The notes under the pieces were generated by a model that saw only the letters and a program-made list of their open reading frames with translations, had not been told where the DNA came from and made no database searches. Shown here piece after piece: positions 56,543-64,000 of a DNA stretch of 64,000 nucleotides. Each line of letters begins with the position of its first letter. The first letter of the stretch is position 1. The stretch comes from Nocardia fusca NBRC 14340 (GTDB taxonomy: Bacteria > Actinomycetota > Actinomycetes > Mycobacteriales > Mycobacteriaceae), in the NCBI RefSeq assembly GCF_001618425.1, contig NZ_BDCU01000015.1, positions 1 to 64,000 on the forward strand, in the 5' to 3' direction. Both the position numbers and the translations under genes were made by a program.

Positions 56543-57445
56543 ATGCACAGCTCCTACCTGGATTTTCTGCCCACCGACCTGCGACCCGACCCCGCGCTAC
56601 GGCCGGAGCGGACCTGGTGGGACCACCGCGGCCACCGCGTGCACATCGAACGTGTCGTCCCGGCCGGCGCGCCGGTCCGGATGCTGCTGGTCCACGGTGC
56701 CGGCGGGCACGCCGCGGCGGTGTGGCCGTTCGCGGCGTTGGCGGCCGGGCAGGGTTTCGAGGTGGTGGTGCCCGACCTCCCCGGTTACGGCCGTACGCGG
56801 GTTCCCGCACGCCGGGGTATCCGTTACCAGGATTGGGTGGACTGCCTCACCGACCTGGTCCGGGCCGAGCATGCCGCCGATCCCCGGCCGCTGGTGCTCC
56901 TGGGTGCCAGCATGGGCGGCATGCTGGCCTACGAAGCCGCCGCACGCACCGGTCTGGCCGCCGCGGTTGTGGCGACGTGCCTGATCGATCCACGACTGCC
57001 GCAGGTACGCAGCGCGATCGCCCGCCGCCCATGGCTCGGCCGCTACGGTGCGCGGCTGCTTCTCCCCGCCGTCGACAACCTCCGGGTCCCGATCCGGTGG
57101 ATGGCGAATATGCCGGCCATGTCCGGCAACTCGGCGCTGACCCGATTGGTCTCCACCGATCCCCTGGGCGGGGGAGTCCGCATGCCGTTGGGGTTCCTGC
57201 GGACCTATCTCACCTCGGTGCCGCACGTCGAGCCGGAGAACTTCACCACCTGCCCGGTGTGGCTGGTTCATCCCGGCGCCGACACCTGGACACCACTGTC
57301 GTTGAGCGAGCAGTTCTTCGATCGTATCGCTGCTCCGAAGAAGCTCACCGTGCTCGCCGGCGCCGGTCATTATCCGGTCGAAACCCCCGGTATCCATCAA
57401 CTGACCCGCGCCCTGGCCGAGCTTCGTACCGAAATCGCTTCCTGA
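56543..57445 (+). CDS. Alpha/beta hydrolase
   Basis: A 300-residue hydrolase. The oxyanion strand is MLLVHGAGGHAAAVWPFAAL, the nucleophile elbow VLLGASMGGMLAYEAAARTG (GxSxG), and the final His is in LAGAGHYPVE, with VVPDLPGYGRT typical of lactone or epoxide-like members. The start ATG at 56543 has no clear ribosome site, and it lies in an AT-rich promoter zone, so a leaderless transcript is possible. It is likely controlled by the divergent TetR repressor. The substrate is unknown. Confidence 0.87.
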   Translation: MHSSYLDFLPTDLRPDPALRPERTWWDHRGHRVHIERVVPAGAPVRMLLVHGAGGHAAAVWPFAALAAGQGFEVVVPDLPGYGRTRVPARRGIRYQDWVDCLTDLVRAEHAADPRPLVLLGASMGGMLAYEAAARTGLAAAVVATCLIDPRLPQVRSAIARRPWLGRYGARLLLPAVDNLRVPIRWMANMPAMSGNSALTRLVSTDPLGGGVRMPLGFLRTYLTSVPHVEPENFTTCPVWLVHPGADTWTPLSLSEQFFDRIAAPKKLTVLAGAGHYPVETPGIHQLTRALAELRTEIAS

Positions 57446-57576
57446 GACGTCGTCGTAGCGCGATTCCGGGCTCACGCGGTCGGCGATTCGAACACCGGCG
57501 GAACAATTGAGGACGGTTTCCGACCGCTATCGCCGCTACCGTCACGGTTGTACCGAATGTGAGCGAGAGGATCGAG

Positions 57577-58110
57577 ATGCCGGAACATACCCAGCCCGCG
57601 GGCTACACCACCGTCGCGCCGTGGGTCGTCACCGATGACACCGGGGCTTTCCTCGATTACGTCGCCCAGGTGTTCGACGGCGTGGAGCTCGGCCGGGTAC
57701 CGACCGCGGACGGGAAGATCGGGCACGGCGAGATACGAATCGGCGACACCGTCGTCCTCGCCTTCGACCGGCACGAGGATTGGCCCGCGCTGCCGAGTCT
57801 GCTGCGCGTGTTCGTGCCCGACGCGGACGAGGCGATCGGCAGGGCCACGGCGGCCGGAGGGCGGATCGTCACCCCACCCGCCAACGATGCGTTCGGGCAG
57901 CGCGGCGGCCGGGTCGCGGATCCCTTCGGCAATATCTGGTGGGTGATCGCTCCTGTCGAGGAGGTCGCCGAGGACGAGATGTGGCGGCGGTTGCAGGAAC
58001 CGGTGTATGCCGAGGTCATGCGGGTGGCGCAGGAGACCCTCGATGCGGAACTCAGCGGTCGGGGATACGGGCGCAGCAGCGCGCCGATCGCCCCGGTGGC
58101 CGCCGGCTGA
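57577..58110 (+). CDS. VOC-family PhnB-like protein
   Basis: A 177-residue VOC protein of the PhnB/3-demethylubiquinone-methyltransferase-like group: GYTTVAPWVVTDDTGAFLDYVAQVFDG, GHGEIRIGDTVVLAFD, LRVFVPDADEAIGRATAAGG and VADPFGNIWWVI. The C-terminal 45 residues form a helical extension. The ATG at 57577 is preferred over GTG 57559 because AGAGG precedes it. It stands 131 bp after the hydrolase and may share its transcript. Function is unknown. Confidence 0.83.
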   Translation: MPEHTQPAGYTTVAPWVVTDDTGAFLDYVAQVFDGVELGRVPTADGKIGHGEIRIGDTVVLAFDRHEDWPALPSLLRVFVPDADEAIGRATAAGGRIVTPPANDAFGQRGGRVADPFGNIWWVIAPVEEVAEDEMWRRLQEPVYAEVMRVAQETLDAELSGRGYGRSSAPIAPVAAG

Positions 58111-58260
58111 TCGGAACAGGTCGCACCGCGCCGCCCGGCGGAGCCGATCGCTGCTGTGACCGGCGGATCGAGACGGGCTGTGCTGCCCGGCGCAGCCGAT
58201 CGCTCCAGCGGCCGGCCGATCGGCACGGGACGCGCGGCCCCGGCGCAGTCGGGTTGCTCC
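58104..58260. repeat. Three imperfect tandem units of about 50 bp
   Basis: Units start at 58104 (CGGCTGATCGGAACAGG), 58161 (CGGCGGATCGAGACGGG) and 58213 (CGGCCGATCGGCACGGG). The first two share CCCGGCG-AGCCGATCGCT near their ends, and the third has a related end. The first unit overlaps the stop of the VOC gene. The units are 57, 52 and 48 bp. It is an imperfect intergenic array, not a transposon. Confidence 0.7.
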
Positions 58261-58317
58261 GTATCGTCCCGGGCCGCCGGTCTCGCGTCGATGGCTCGCG
58301 GCGACGAGAATCGGGGT

Positions 58318-58842
58318 ATGAGCGAATCGCCGGACGGTCCCGCGTTCACCTACTCCGAGATCGGCGCGACCCGTGGCGAGCTGCCGCCGGGATATCGGCA
58401 CCTGCGGGTGCGTCGTCCGATAGCTGCCGGCGAGGCGGAATTCCGGCGGCTCGGCGCGGCGCTACTGCGCTATCGGATACAGCGCGGGCTGAGAATTCTC
58501 TGGGAAGCCGGAACTCCGGTGGCCGAGCCGGGCACGGCGGTCACCGTCCGGCTCGGGATCGGCCGGTTCGGCCTGCGCGCGCCGTGCCGGGTGGTGTATG
58601 TCCTGGACGAGCCCGAGCGGATCGGGTTCGCCTACGGCACGTTGCCGGGCCACCCGACGAGCGGGGAAGAACTGTTCGCCGTCGAGTACGACGGGGACAG
58701 CGATGTCGTGTACGGCGTGGTCACCGCGTTTTCCCGCCCTGCGAACCGGTACCTGCGCCTGGGCGCGTCGCTGGCCGTACCGGCGCAGCGGGCGGCCGCG
58801 GTGGCCTACCTCGCGGTGCTGCGCCGGACACCACGAGAGTGA
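58318..58842 (+). CDS. DUF1990-family protein
   Basis: A 174-residue protein with FTYSEIGATRGELPPGYRHLRVR, then LRYRIQRGLRILWEAG, APCRVVYVLDEPERIGFAYGTLPGHPTSGEELFAVE and VVTAFSRPANRYLRLGASLAVPAQRAAAVAYLAVL, which together are the DUF1990 family pattern (a START-like fold). No function is known for it. ATG 58318 is used; frames upstream are the repeat region. It is followed by an intergenic gap of 143 bp and a convergent gene. Confidence 0.85.
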   Translation: MSESPDGPAFTYSEIGATRGELPPGYRHLRVRRPIAAGEAEFRRLGAALLRYRIQRGLRILWEAGTPVAEPGTAVTVRLGIGRFGLRAPCRVVYVLDEPERIGFAYGTLPGHPTSGEELFAVEYDGDSDVVYGVVTAFSRPANRYLRLGASLAVPAQRAAAVAYLAVLRRTPRE

Positions 58843-58985
58843 TGAACCCGGCACCGTGCCTCCGGCTGTCGACGGGCGGCCGCGTCGCCCGTCGGGCGTC
58901 GAGGAACGCGAGTCGATCCGCCGCAGCGGTGATCCGACCGGCGGGCACAGTAAAGGGGTATCGCCCAGCGATCCGGCGGTGGTGT

Positions 58986-59393
58986 TCAGGGCGAGTGAAC
59001 GGTGCGCCGCACCTGGACATCGCCGGGTGAGAACGCGCGGCCGGCCAGGTTGAAACTCCAGGACACGGTGGGTGTGATCCGCATATATAGGGCGGTCCCG
59101 AATCGGCCGGCCCGCTCCACGAGTTCGGCGGTTCCGTACACACGCAGGTATCGCGGGGCCCAGGGGTCCGTGGACACGAGGTCGTCGATGACGAGGGCGA
59201 CCTTCGTGTGGCCGTGTTCGACATTGCGGTACTTCCTGGTCCGCGCCGGATCGTGACCGCCGATATAGATATGGGTGCCGTCGAACTCGTAGCCCACCGG
59301 CGCCACGTCGGGCTGCCCGTCCGGGCCCACGGTGGCCACCCGCGCGAGCGGCTGAGAGCGCAGATAGGCGACCTCTTCCTCGGTGAACGACAT
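58986..59393 (-). CDS. PPOX-class F420-dependent oxidoreductase
   Basis: A 135-residue split-beta-barrel (pyridoxamine-oxidase-fold) protein: EEVAYLRSQPLARVATVGPDGQPDVAPVGYE, GGHDPARTRKYRNVEHGHTKVALVIDDL, and WAPRYLRVYGTAELVERAG. This group uses F420 in actinobacteria for quinone or other small-molecule reductions. The C-terminal part carries MRITPTVSWSFNLAGRAFSPGDVQVRRTVHS. The start is ATG 59393. It would take F420H2 made by fgd. The assignment is by family only. Confidence 0.85.
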   Translation of the reverse strand: MSFTEEEVAYLRSQPLARVATVGPDGQPDVAPVGYEFDGTHIYIGGHDPARTRKYRNVEHGHTKVALVIDDLVSTDPWAPRYLRVYGTAELVERAGRFGTALYMRITPTVSWSFNLAGRAFSPGDVQVRRTVHSP

Positions 59394-59533
59394 CGGGAAC
59401 CTCCTCGTGGCGAGTCCGGAGATCCCGTGCTGATCGATCCCGCACGGCGATCGTCGAGGCCACGATTATTTCCCGGGTGGCCGCCCCGGCCCGGGCGCAA
59501 CGCACCGGGCACCGTGGAAAAGTTCCGAGCGGA

Positions 59534-60421
59534 TCAGGACAGACCGAACCGGACGCCGGTGAGTTCCTCGGAGACCTCCCAGAGCCGCTGCGCCGCGAGC
59601 ACATCGCTGGCCTGCGCCGACCGCCCGACCAGTGTCGGGTACCCGTGCATCTCCCCGCGACCGTCCGGCCCGACGTAACTTGCCCCAGGCAGGTCCTGCG
59701 TCGCGGCGAACAGTGTGGGCAAGGCTGCCTTCTCCGGGGTTTGCGCGAGATAGCGGCCGGCCAGGTGCACGACGGCGACCAGGAATTTGTTGCGGTTCGC
59801 GGTACCGAGTTCGGTGGCCGCGTACCCGGGATGCGACGCCATGGCGCGCACCGCCGACCCGGCCTGCCGGAGCCGGCGTTCGAGTTCGAGGGTGAACAGC
59901 AGGTTCGCGAGTTTGGAACGGCCGTAGGCCTTCACGGGACCGTAACCGCTTTTGGCGTAGTCCAGATCGTCGAAATCGATGGACCCCACCCGGTGCGCAC
60001 CCGAAGCCAGGTTGACGACGCGGTCGGTGATGTGGGGCAGGAGCCGATTGGTGAGCGCGAAATGACCGAGATGATTGGTGCCGAACTGCATTTCGAAGCC
60101 GTCCTTGGTCCGGCCCTCGGGCACCATCGCGACCCCGGCGTTGTTCACCAGGATCGCGATCTCACCCGCCCACTCGTCGGCGAACTCGCGGATCGATTCC
60201 TGATCGGCGAGATCGAGCCGCCGCACCTCGTTGCTGCCGCCGATCCGGCGTGCGGCCTCGTTGCCGCGGGCGATATCGCGGACGGCGAGCACCACATGCG
60301 CGCCGGCCCGGGACAGCAGGGTGGCGGTGCCGAATCCGACGCCGCTGTTGGCGCCGGTGACGACCACGGTGCGGCCGTCGAAGGCGGGCAGGTCGGCCGC
60401 GGTCCAGTGCGAAGAACTCAT
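59534..60421 (-). CDS. Short-chain dehydrogenase/reductase (retinol-dehydrogenase-like)
   Basis: A 295-residue classical-type SDR. Motifs are VVTGANSGVGFGTATLL (cofactor), ILVNNAGVAM, RVVNLASGAHRVG (Ser) and YGRSKLANLLF (Tyr and Lys), and HPGYAATEL. It belongs to the retinol dehydrogenase or light-dependent protochlorophyllide-like branch common in actinobacteria. The substrate is unknown. The start is ATG 60421. It lies 140 bp from the PPOX gene on the same strand. Confidence 0.9.
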   Translation of the reverse strand: MSSSHWTAADLPAFDGRTVVVTGANSGVGFGTATLLSRAGAHVVLAVRDIARGNEAARRIGGSNEVRRLDLADQESIREFADEWAGEIAILVNNAGVAMVPEGRTKDGFEMQFGTNHLGHFALTNRLLPHITDRVVNLASGAHRVGSIDFDDLDYAKSGYGPVKAYGRSKLANLLFTLELERRLRQAGSAVRAMASHPGYAATELGTANRNKFLVAVVHLAGRYLAQTPEKAALPTLFAATQDLPGASYVGPDGRGEMHGYPTLVGRSAQASDVLAAQRLWEVSEELTGVRFGLS

Positions 60422-60699
60422 GTCCAGACGGTAACGCCGGAAACTCCCTCGGGCGCGGACTCGCCGAAAATGAGGCGGGTACTGCGATTACGCCGATAAC
60501 GCGAATCCGCCCGCCGACGAGGAAATGAGCGGAAGCGCCGCACAGCGCGCAGCTCGCCGAGTAGCGTGAGGTTCGTGTTCCCGGGGCCGGTCGCCGTGGC
60601 CGAGACCCGCTCCGGCTTTCCGCTCGACTCCGGTCGAGCGTTCTCGACCAGGTGGTATCGACAGGTGCGTTCCATCCGTTGTCGTCGAAAGGGTCGTTG

Positions 60700-61107
60700 A
60701 TGCTCCGTTCACGCGGGACTGTTCCGACGGTGGCCGTGCTGCTGGGTGCACTGGCGCCGGCGCTCGTGGTCACCGCTCCCGCCGCACCCGCGGCGGTCAC
60801 CGATTTCGAGCTTTCGCCGGGGACCGGCGGAGGGAGCGCCACGGCGCCCTACGGAACCCATTGCACCTACACCGCGACCGCCACCGCGGAACCCGGCGAG
60901 TACGTCGGTTTCTACGACAGCCAGAAAGGCTCGTTCGATCCGCCCGGCGCGATTCCGGTCGGTGCGTCCGGCACGGTCACCGCGGAATGGACCCCGGAGG
61001 TTTCCGGCACGCACAACCTGCACGCCGTGAACATCGGTAGCGAACAGTCGCTCGAAGTGGAGGTCGGCTCCGGCCTGAACCTCGGCTCGGCCTGCCCGGT
61101 GTTGTGA
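60700..61107 (+). CDS. Secreted beta-rich protein, function unknown
   Basis: A 135-residue protein with a signal peptide (residues 1-32, ending APAAPAAV) and a mature part that looks like a small beta-sandwich: FELSPGTGGGSATAPYGTHC, YTATATAEPGEYVGFYDSQK, VTAEWTPEVSGTHNLHAVNIG. It has two cysteines (HCTYT and GSACPVL), probably a disulfide. The pattern resembles small Ig-like domains of actinobacterial exported proteins. The ATG at 60700 is used. No further assignment is made. Confidence 0.72.
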   Translation: MLRSRGTVPTVAVLLGALAPALVVTAPAAPAAVTDFELSPGTGGGSATAPYGTHCTYTATATAEPGEYVGFYDSQKGSFDPPGAIPVGASGTVTAEWTPEVSGTHNLHAVNIGSEQSLEVEVGSGLNLGSACPVL

Positions 61108-61219
61108 CCGGCGGCGTGGGCGCCGTGTCCGGTGGGCACGCGATCTTCTCGAAATCCGGCAGGAGAGGCGGACACAGACCTGTCGCGTGAAGCGCGGCAG
61201 CCGGCGGAAGGGATTTCAC

Positions 61220-61543
61220 ATGGGGTACACACGTCGCGCACGTCGTTCGGGCGGTATGAGCGCCGCGATCGAGCGGGCCGTCGCACTGCTCGACGAGGGA
61301 TTTCTGCGCAATGAACTGATGGTCGCCGCTCTCGTGCTGTCCTCGATCATCGCCGTGATGGGCCTGAGTTCGGAGGGACTCGGCTGGAAACTCGGATACT
61401 GCGCCGCCGGGCTCCTCGGCGTGACGGCGTCGTTCGTGGTCATGCGCAGGGACTGGCCCCGGCAGTGGCTGGCCCTGCTCGCGATCTCCGCTCTCGGCGT
61501 GCTGCTGCTGATCGTGTACGGGCGGATGTCCGGAAGTCTCTGA
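61220..61543 (+). CDS. Small membrane protein with three helices
   Basis: A 107-residue protein. A basic N-terminus (MGYTRRARRSGGM) and an amphipathic helix are followed by three hydrophobic segments: ELMVAALVLSSIIAVMGL, GWKLGYCAAGLLGVTASFVV and QWLALLAISALGVLLLIVYG. It has the look of an actinobacterial integral membrane protein without known domain. The ATG at 61220 follows GGAAGGG at good spacing; a GTG at 61187 would add 11 basic residues. It follows the secreted protein by 112 bp. Confidence 0.65.
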   Translation: MGYTRRARRSGGMSAAIERAVALLDEGFLRNELMVAALVLSSIIAVMGLSSEGLGWKLGYCAAGLLGVTASFVVMRRDWPRQWLALLAISALGVLLLIVYGRMSGSL

Positions 61544-61566
61544 TCGGCGCCGGCATTCGGGTGTGG

Positions 61567-62775
61567 TCAGCTTGGTGGAGCGCCGAACGCGGTGTCGCCG
61601 ATCTCGCGCAGTTGCTGCCGCACGGCGTCGTCGCACAGGGACCCGTCGACGCCGGCCCGGTAGGCGGAGGCAGGGCTGATACCGAGTCGCTCGGCCAGCT
61701 CGTATTCCTGGCCGAGGGTGGTACCGAACAGAGCCGGGTCGTCGGTACCGATACTGCAGCGGACACCGGCCTCGCGCAGCCGGGGGAGTGGATGTTCCGC
61801 GATATCTGCCACGACGCGGGTGGCGACGTTGGAGGTCGGGGTCACCCGAAGTACCGTTCCGCGATCCACGAGCTCGGCCATGAGGGCCGGGTCGCCGGCC
61901 GCGGCGATCCCGTGCTGTAGCCCGTCCGGGTTCCAGCGCAGGACATCCCGGATGGCGCGTACGCCCCCGGCTTCCCCCGCGTGTGGCACGATCCCCAGCC
62001 CCCCGTCGCGGGCGATGGCCACCGCCCGGTCGAACTCCGAGACGTCGCCGCGCGCCAATTCATTGCCGCCGGCGTCCAGGCCGACTATGCCCCGGTCCCG
62101 GTAGCGTACGGCCCATTGCGCGCATTCTTCGGCCAGGTCTCGGTCGATTCCCCAGATCAGGCTGGGCATGGCGCGCACGGTGACACCGTAGTGTTCGGCC
62201 GCCGCGGTGATGCCGTCCGTGACACCGTCGAACATCGCCGGATACGGGATGCCGTCCCATTTATTGCGATTGATGGGTGAAAAGGTGGTTTCGATGTACT
62301 GCACGCCGTGCGTTTTCGCCTCCAGAGCGTAATCGAGGACGGCGCGGCGGAAATCGTCTTCGGTCCGCATCGTGCCGGTGGTGGCGCGCCACATCTCCAG
62401 GAAGTGGCCGAAGTCGCGGTACCGATACAGCGCGGACAGCGCGTCGACATTGTCGGCGGGCAATGTCACACCGTTGCGCCGCGCCATATCCAGCACTCTT
62501 TCCGGCCGGATCGTGCCTTCGAGATGGACATGCAGTTCGATCTTGGGATACGGGTCGGCGGATCCGCTACGCGGCAGCGGTGCGCCACCGGAACCGCCGC
62601 TGGAGTCCTCTCCGGGCCGCGGGCTCGTACGCGCCGACGACGAGCGTGCGGAGTCGCCGGTGCCGGGAGCATGACGAAAACCTTTGTCGGAGTCGGCGAG
62701 TTTCGCGGCCGCGTTCTCGAATCGCCGGGCGAAAGGCCTGATGCCGTGGGCGGTGCCAGGGCCTTCCATTCTCAT
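61567..62775 (-). CDS. Adenosine-deaminase-family enzyme with N-terminal extension
   Basis: A 402-residue TIM-barrel deaminase. The metal HxH is KIELHVHLEGTIRP (His82, His84), and the later sites are IVPHAGEAGG (His and Glu), LQHGIAAAGDPALMAEL and CSIGTDDPALFGTTLGQEY (catalytic Asp pair). Such enzymes deaminate adenosine or related purines, and some act on adenine, or on aminodeoxyfutalosine in menaquinone synthesis. The first 75 residues are Ser/Gly/Arg-rich and look disordered; no start closer to the barrel gives a strong site, although GTG/ATG alternatives exist. The frame is convergent with the membrane protein gene. Confidence 0.85.
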   Translation of the reverse strand: MRMEGPGTAHGIRPFARRFENAAAKLADSDKGFRHAPGTGDSARSSSARTSPRPGEDSSGGSGGAPLPRSGSADPYPKIELHVHLEGTIRPERVLDMARRNGVTLPADNVDALSALYRYRDFGHFLEMWRATTGTMRTEDDFRRAVLDYALEAKTHGVQYIETTFSPINRNKWDGIPYPAMFDGVTDGITAAAEHYGVTVRAMPSLIWGIDRDLAEECAQWAVRYRDRGIVGLDAGGNELARGDVSEFDRAVAIARDGGLGIVPHAGEAGGVRAIRDVLRWNPDGLQHGIAAAGDPALMAELVDRGTVLRVTPTSNVATRVVADIAEHPLPRLREAGVRCSIGTDDPALFGTTLGQEYELAERLGISPASAYRAGVDGSLCDDAVRQQLREIGDTAFGAPPS

Positions 62776-62928
62776 GAAGCAACCGCTCGAATTCCGGGCG
62801 GCTCGGAGAAGGGTTTGCGCGATCTCTTCCGACCGGGATCAGCACAACGCCACGCCACCCTCTGCACTTCCGCCACGGTCTGCCGGCCTCGGTTCGGCAC
62901 TCTAACCGAACCGCCGGCCTCGGGCCCG

Positions 62929-63066
62929 TCAGTTGTCCACGGTGCGTGGTCGTACGAGATGGGCGGTGAGGAAAGCGATCTGGTCCGCGACGATCTGCTC
63001 TACCGTCGGTGGGTGGTAGACGGTGAAATGGTCGGCGTCGTAGGTCTTCAGTACGGTTACGGTGCC
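62929..63066 (-). pseudogene. C-terminal fragment of an alpha/beta hydrolase
   Basis: The minus-strand frame from about 63066 to its stop at 62929 reads GTVTVLKTYDADHFTVYHPP and ends VADQIAFLTAHLVRP. This is the characteristic C-terminal end of an alpha/beta hydrolase, with the catalytic His in ADHF. The sequence before it in the same frame is out-of-frame lectin gene sequence, so the rest of the hydrolase is missing. The fragment overlaps the last codons of the lectin-like gene. It is a decayed gene end. Confidence 0.65.
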
Positions 63067-63707
63067 GCCTGTAGCCGCCAGCGCTGGTACGGGCCGCCGC
63101 GCGGAGTCATCTTCAGTGCCCCGGTAGCGGGCAGGTAGGTGAGTACGGATTTCGGATACCCCTGCTCGAAGAGGTAGCCGTCCTCCATCTGCCATTTCAC
63201 CGCGAGGCTCGACGTGCTGTCGACCAGCCGCGCGTCGGTTCCTCCTCGGGAGGGGGTGCCGCCGTAGGAGAGGGCGAAGTAGCCGCGCGAATCCTCGGCG
63301 ACGATGTTGACGAGCTGATTGTGTGCACCGGAATAGGTGTGCGCGCCGCTGGAATCGAAGAACCAGCCCTGCCGCACCGATCCGTCGCAGCCACGCATTT
63401 CGAGGCCCGGGTCGGTGGTGACGCTCGCCCGGTCGCTGTGCCGGGTGTACACCCGCTGCTGCCAGGTGCCGTCGAATTCGTAGTACCGGCTGGGCTCACT
63501 GGCCAGGCACAGGCGGGCTTCTTCGTTGCGTAGGGCGAACCTGCCGCCGGGAAAACCGTTGGCGATCAGCGACACCGGGCTGCGTTTCCGCGGCGCACCG
63601 CCGGTCGATTCGATATCGGGCGTGGCCGCGGAGTGGGTCACGGCGAGTAGCCCGGCGATCAGGGCGACGAGTGACAGCGGGCCGCCGCGTACTCTTCTCG
63701 ATTTCAT
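63057..63707 (-). CDS. Secreted ricin-B-lectin-like protein
   Basis: A 216-residue exported protein. A signal peptide (residues 1-28, ALIAGLLAVTHSAA) precedes a beta-trefoil-like region: RFALRNEEARLCLASEPSRY, FDGTWQQRVYTRHSDRASVT, LEMRGCDGSVRQGWFFDSSG, KWQMEDGYLFEQGYPKSVLT and PRGGPYQRWRLQ. The repeated aromatic-Gly-W pattern with QRW near the end fits ricin-type trefoil domains, which often bind sugars. The degree of match is moderate, so fold and function remain tentative. Its 3' end overlaps the hydrolase fragment. Confidence 0.6.
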   Translation of the reverse strand: MKSRRVRGGPLSLVALIAGLLAVTHSAATPDIESTGGAPRKRSPVSLIANGFPGGRFALRNEEARLCLASEPSRYYEFDGTWQQRVYTRHSDRASVTTDPGLEMRGCDGSVRQGWFFDSSGAHTYSGAHNQLVNIVAEDSRGYFALSYGGTPSRGGTDARLVDSTSSLAVKWQMEDGYLFEQGYPKSVLTYLPATGALKMTPRGGPYQRWRLQAAP

Positions 63708-64000
63708 GCGCGAAAGCTATCAATGCTTCATCGGTGTGCATCGATGGCGCGCGGAACCTTTTCAGGGACCCTGCACCAGGTCGATCTGGCGATGGGCTGG
63801 GCGCATCGGCTGGTCGGTTTGCACGGTGGGGCCAAGGTGCTCGACCGCCCGGCCGGCGGGCTCTACACAAGGGGTTCGCGGTACTGCCGGTTTGTACTGC
63901 GAACAGCCGGTAAGCGCCCACGGGGATGTCACCATTGACCGAAACTGGTCCGGCCGGGGACCGCGAGGCAGCGTGTCGCTCGGCGGAAGGATTCCGGTGT
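63708..64000. other. Right edge, no supported gene
   Basis: The last 293 bases lie upstream of the lectin-like gene. Frames on both strands are open for 60-140 codons but none has a recognised motif or convincing start. The region may hold the promoter of the lectin-like gene, and a gene may begin beyond the window. Confidence 0.5.

Noticed and set aside
63723..63938. A 71-codon plus-strand frame near the right edge
   Set aside because: No ribosome site or motif; it may be chance.

Overview
The window is GC-rich actinobacterial chromosome, most likely from Nocardia or a close mycolic-acid relative. The evidence is the combination of an F420-dependent glucose-6-phosphate dehydrogenase and several other F420/LLM-type enzymes, a SAM-IV-like leader on a rhodanese-metZ pair, the pknG-glnH-glnX signalling operon beside mutT3, the divergent thiGSO/thiE block, a cutinase-family protein, a WXG100-type secretion substrate and an atuA-fadE-accD-accA-fadE-echA operon. 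From memory, several of these blocks are also near-neighbours in Mycobacterium tuberculosis (about Rv0390-Rv0417, and Rv0971c-Rv0976c for the carboxylase operon), so much of the backbone is conserved. No rRNA, tRNA, CRISPR array, transposase or replication origin was seen.

Layout. 0-10 kb: fgd, a HAD-IIA phosphatase, metZ with its rhodanese partner and SAM-IV leader, an iron-box-preceded fprA, an amidohydrolase, a DUF456 membrane protein, and a divergent TetR/quinone-oxidoreductase pair with two identical operators. 10-20 kb: regulators and small redox enzymes, then a locus with two tiny hydrophobic peptide genes ahead of a membrane-anchored cutinase-like protein, a perfect 9-bp minisatellite (11 copies), a YdeI-family gene cut short next to that repeat, and a WYL regulator flanked by two copies of one palindromic operator. 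An alkyltransferase-like gene and an alpha-methylacyl-CoA racemase follow. 20-29 kb: aminotransferase/cupin operon, pknG-glnH-glnX with an enlarged PknG N-terminus, mutT3, and separate RibD-type reductase and deaminase genes. 29-38 kb: a DnaE1-type polymerase III alpha subunit, LysR regulator, class III cyclase, ABC exporter and XRE regulator lie between mutT3 and the thiamine genes. 38-41 kb: thiG-thiS-thiO and divergent thiE.

41.8-51.0 kb is one tightly packed operon (stop/start overlaps at the first junctions): atuA, fadE, biotin-dependent carboxylase beta and alpha subunits, fadE, enoyl-CoA hydratase and a TetR gene. A perfect 16-bp palindrome lies in front of it and is the natural operator candidate. 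It should oxidise and carboxylate a branched or isoprenoid-like acyl-CoA; the true substrate is unknown.

51.0-55.9 kb is a competition/toxin island: a Phd-VapC module, a WXG100 protein with a polymorphic toxin whose C-terminal tip is visibly AT-richer than its delivery part, two candidate immunity genes, an 18-codon remnant of a second toxin tip, and on the other strand a putative ADP-ribosyltransferase toxin followed closely by a DUF397 gene. This island is the most likely place for something undescribed. 55.9-64 kb: TetR/alpha-beta hydrolase pair, VOC, DUF1990, F420-type pyridoxamine-oxidase-fold, SDR, secreted and membrane proteins, an adenosine-deaminase-family enzyme, a gene fragment of an alpha/beta hydrolase, and a secreted lectin-like protein.
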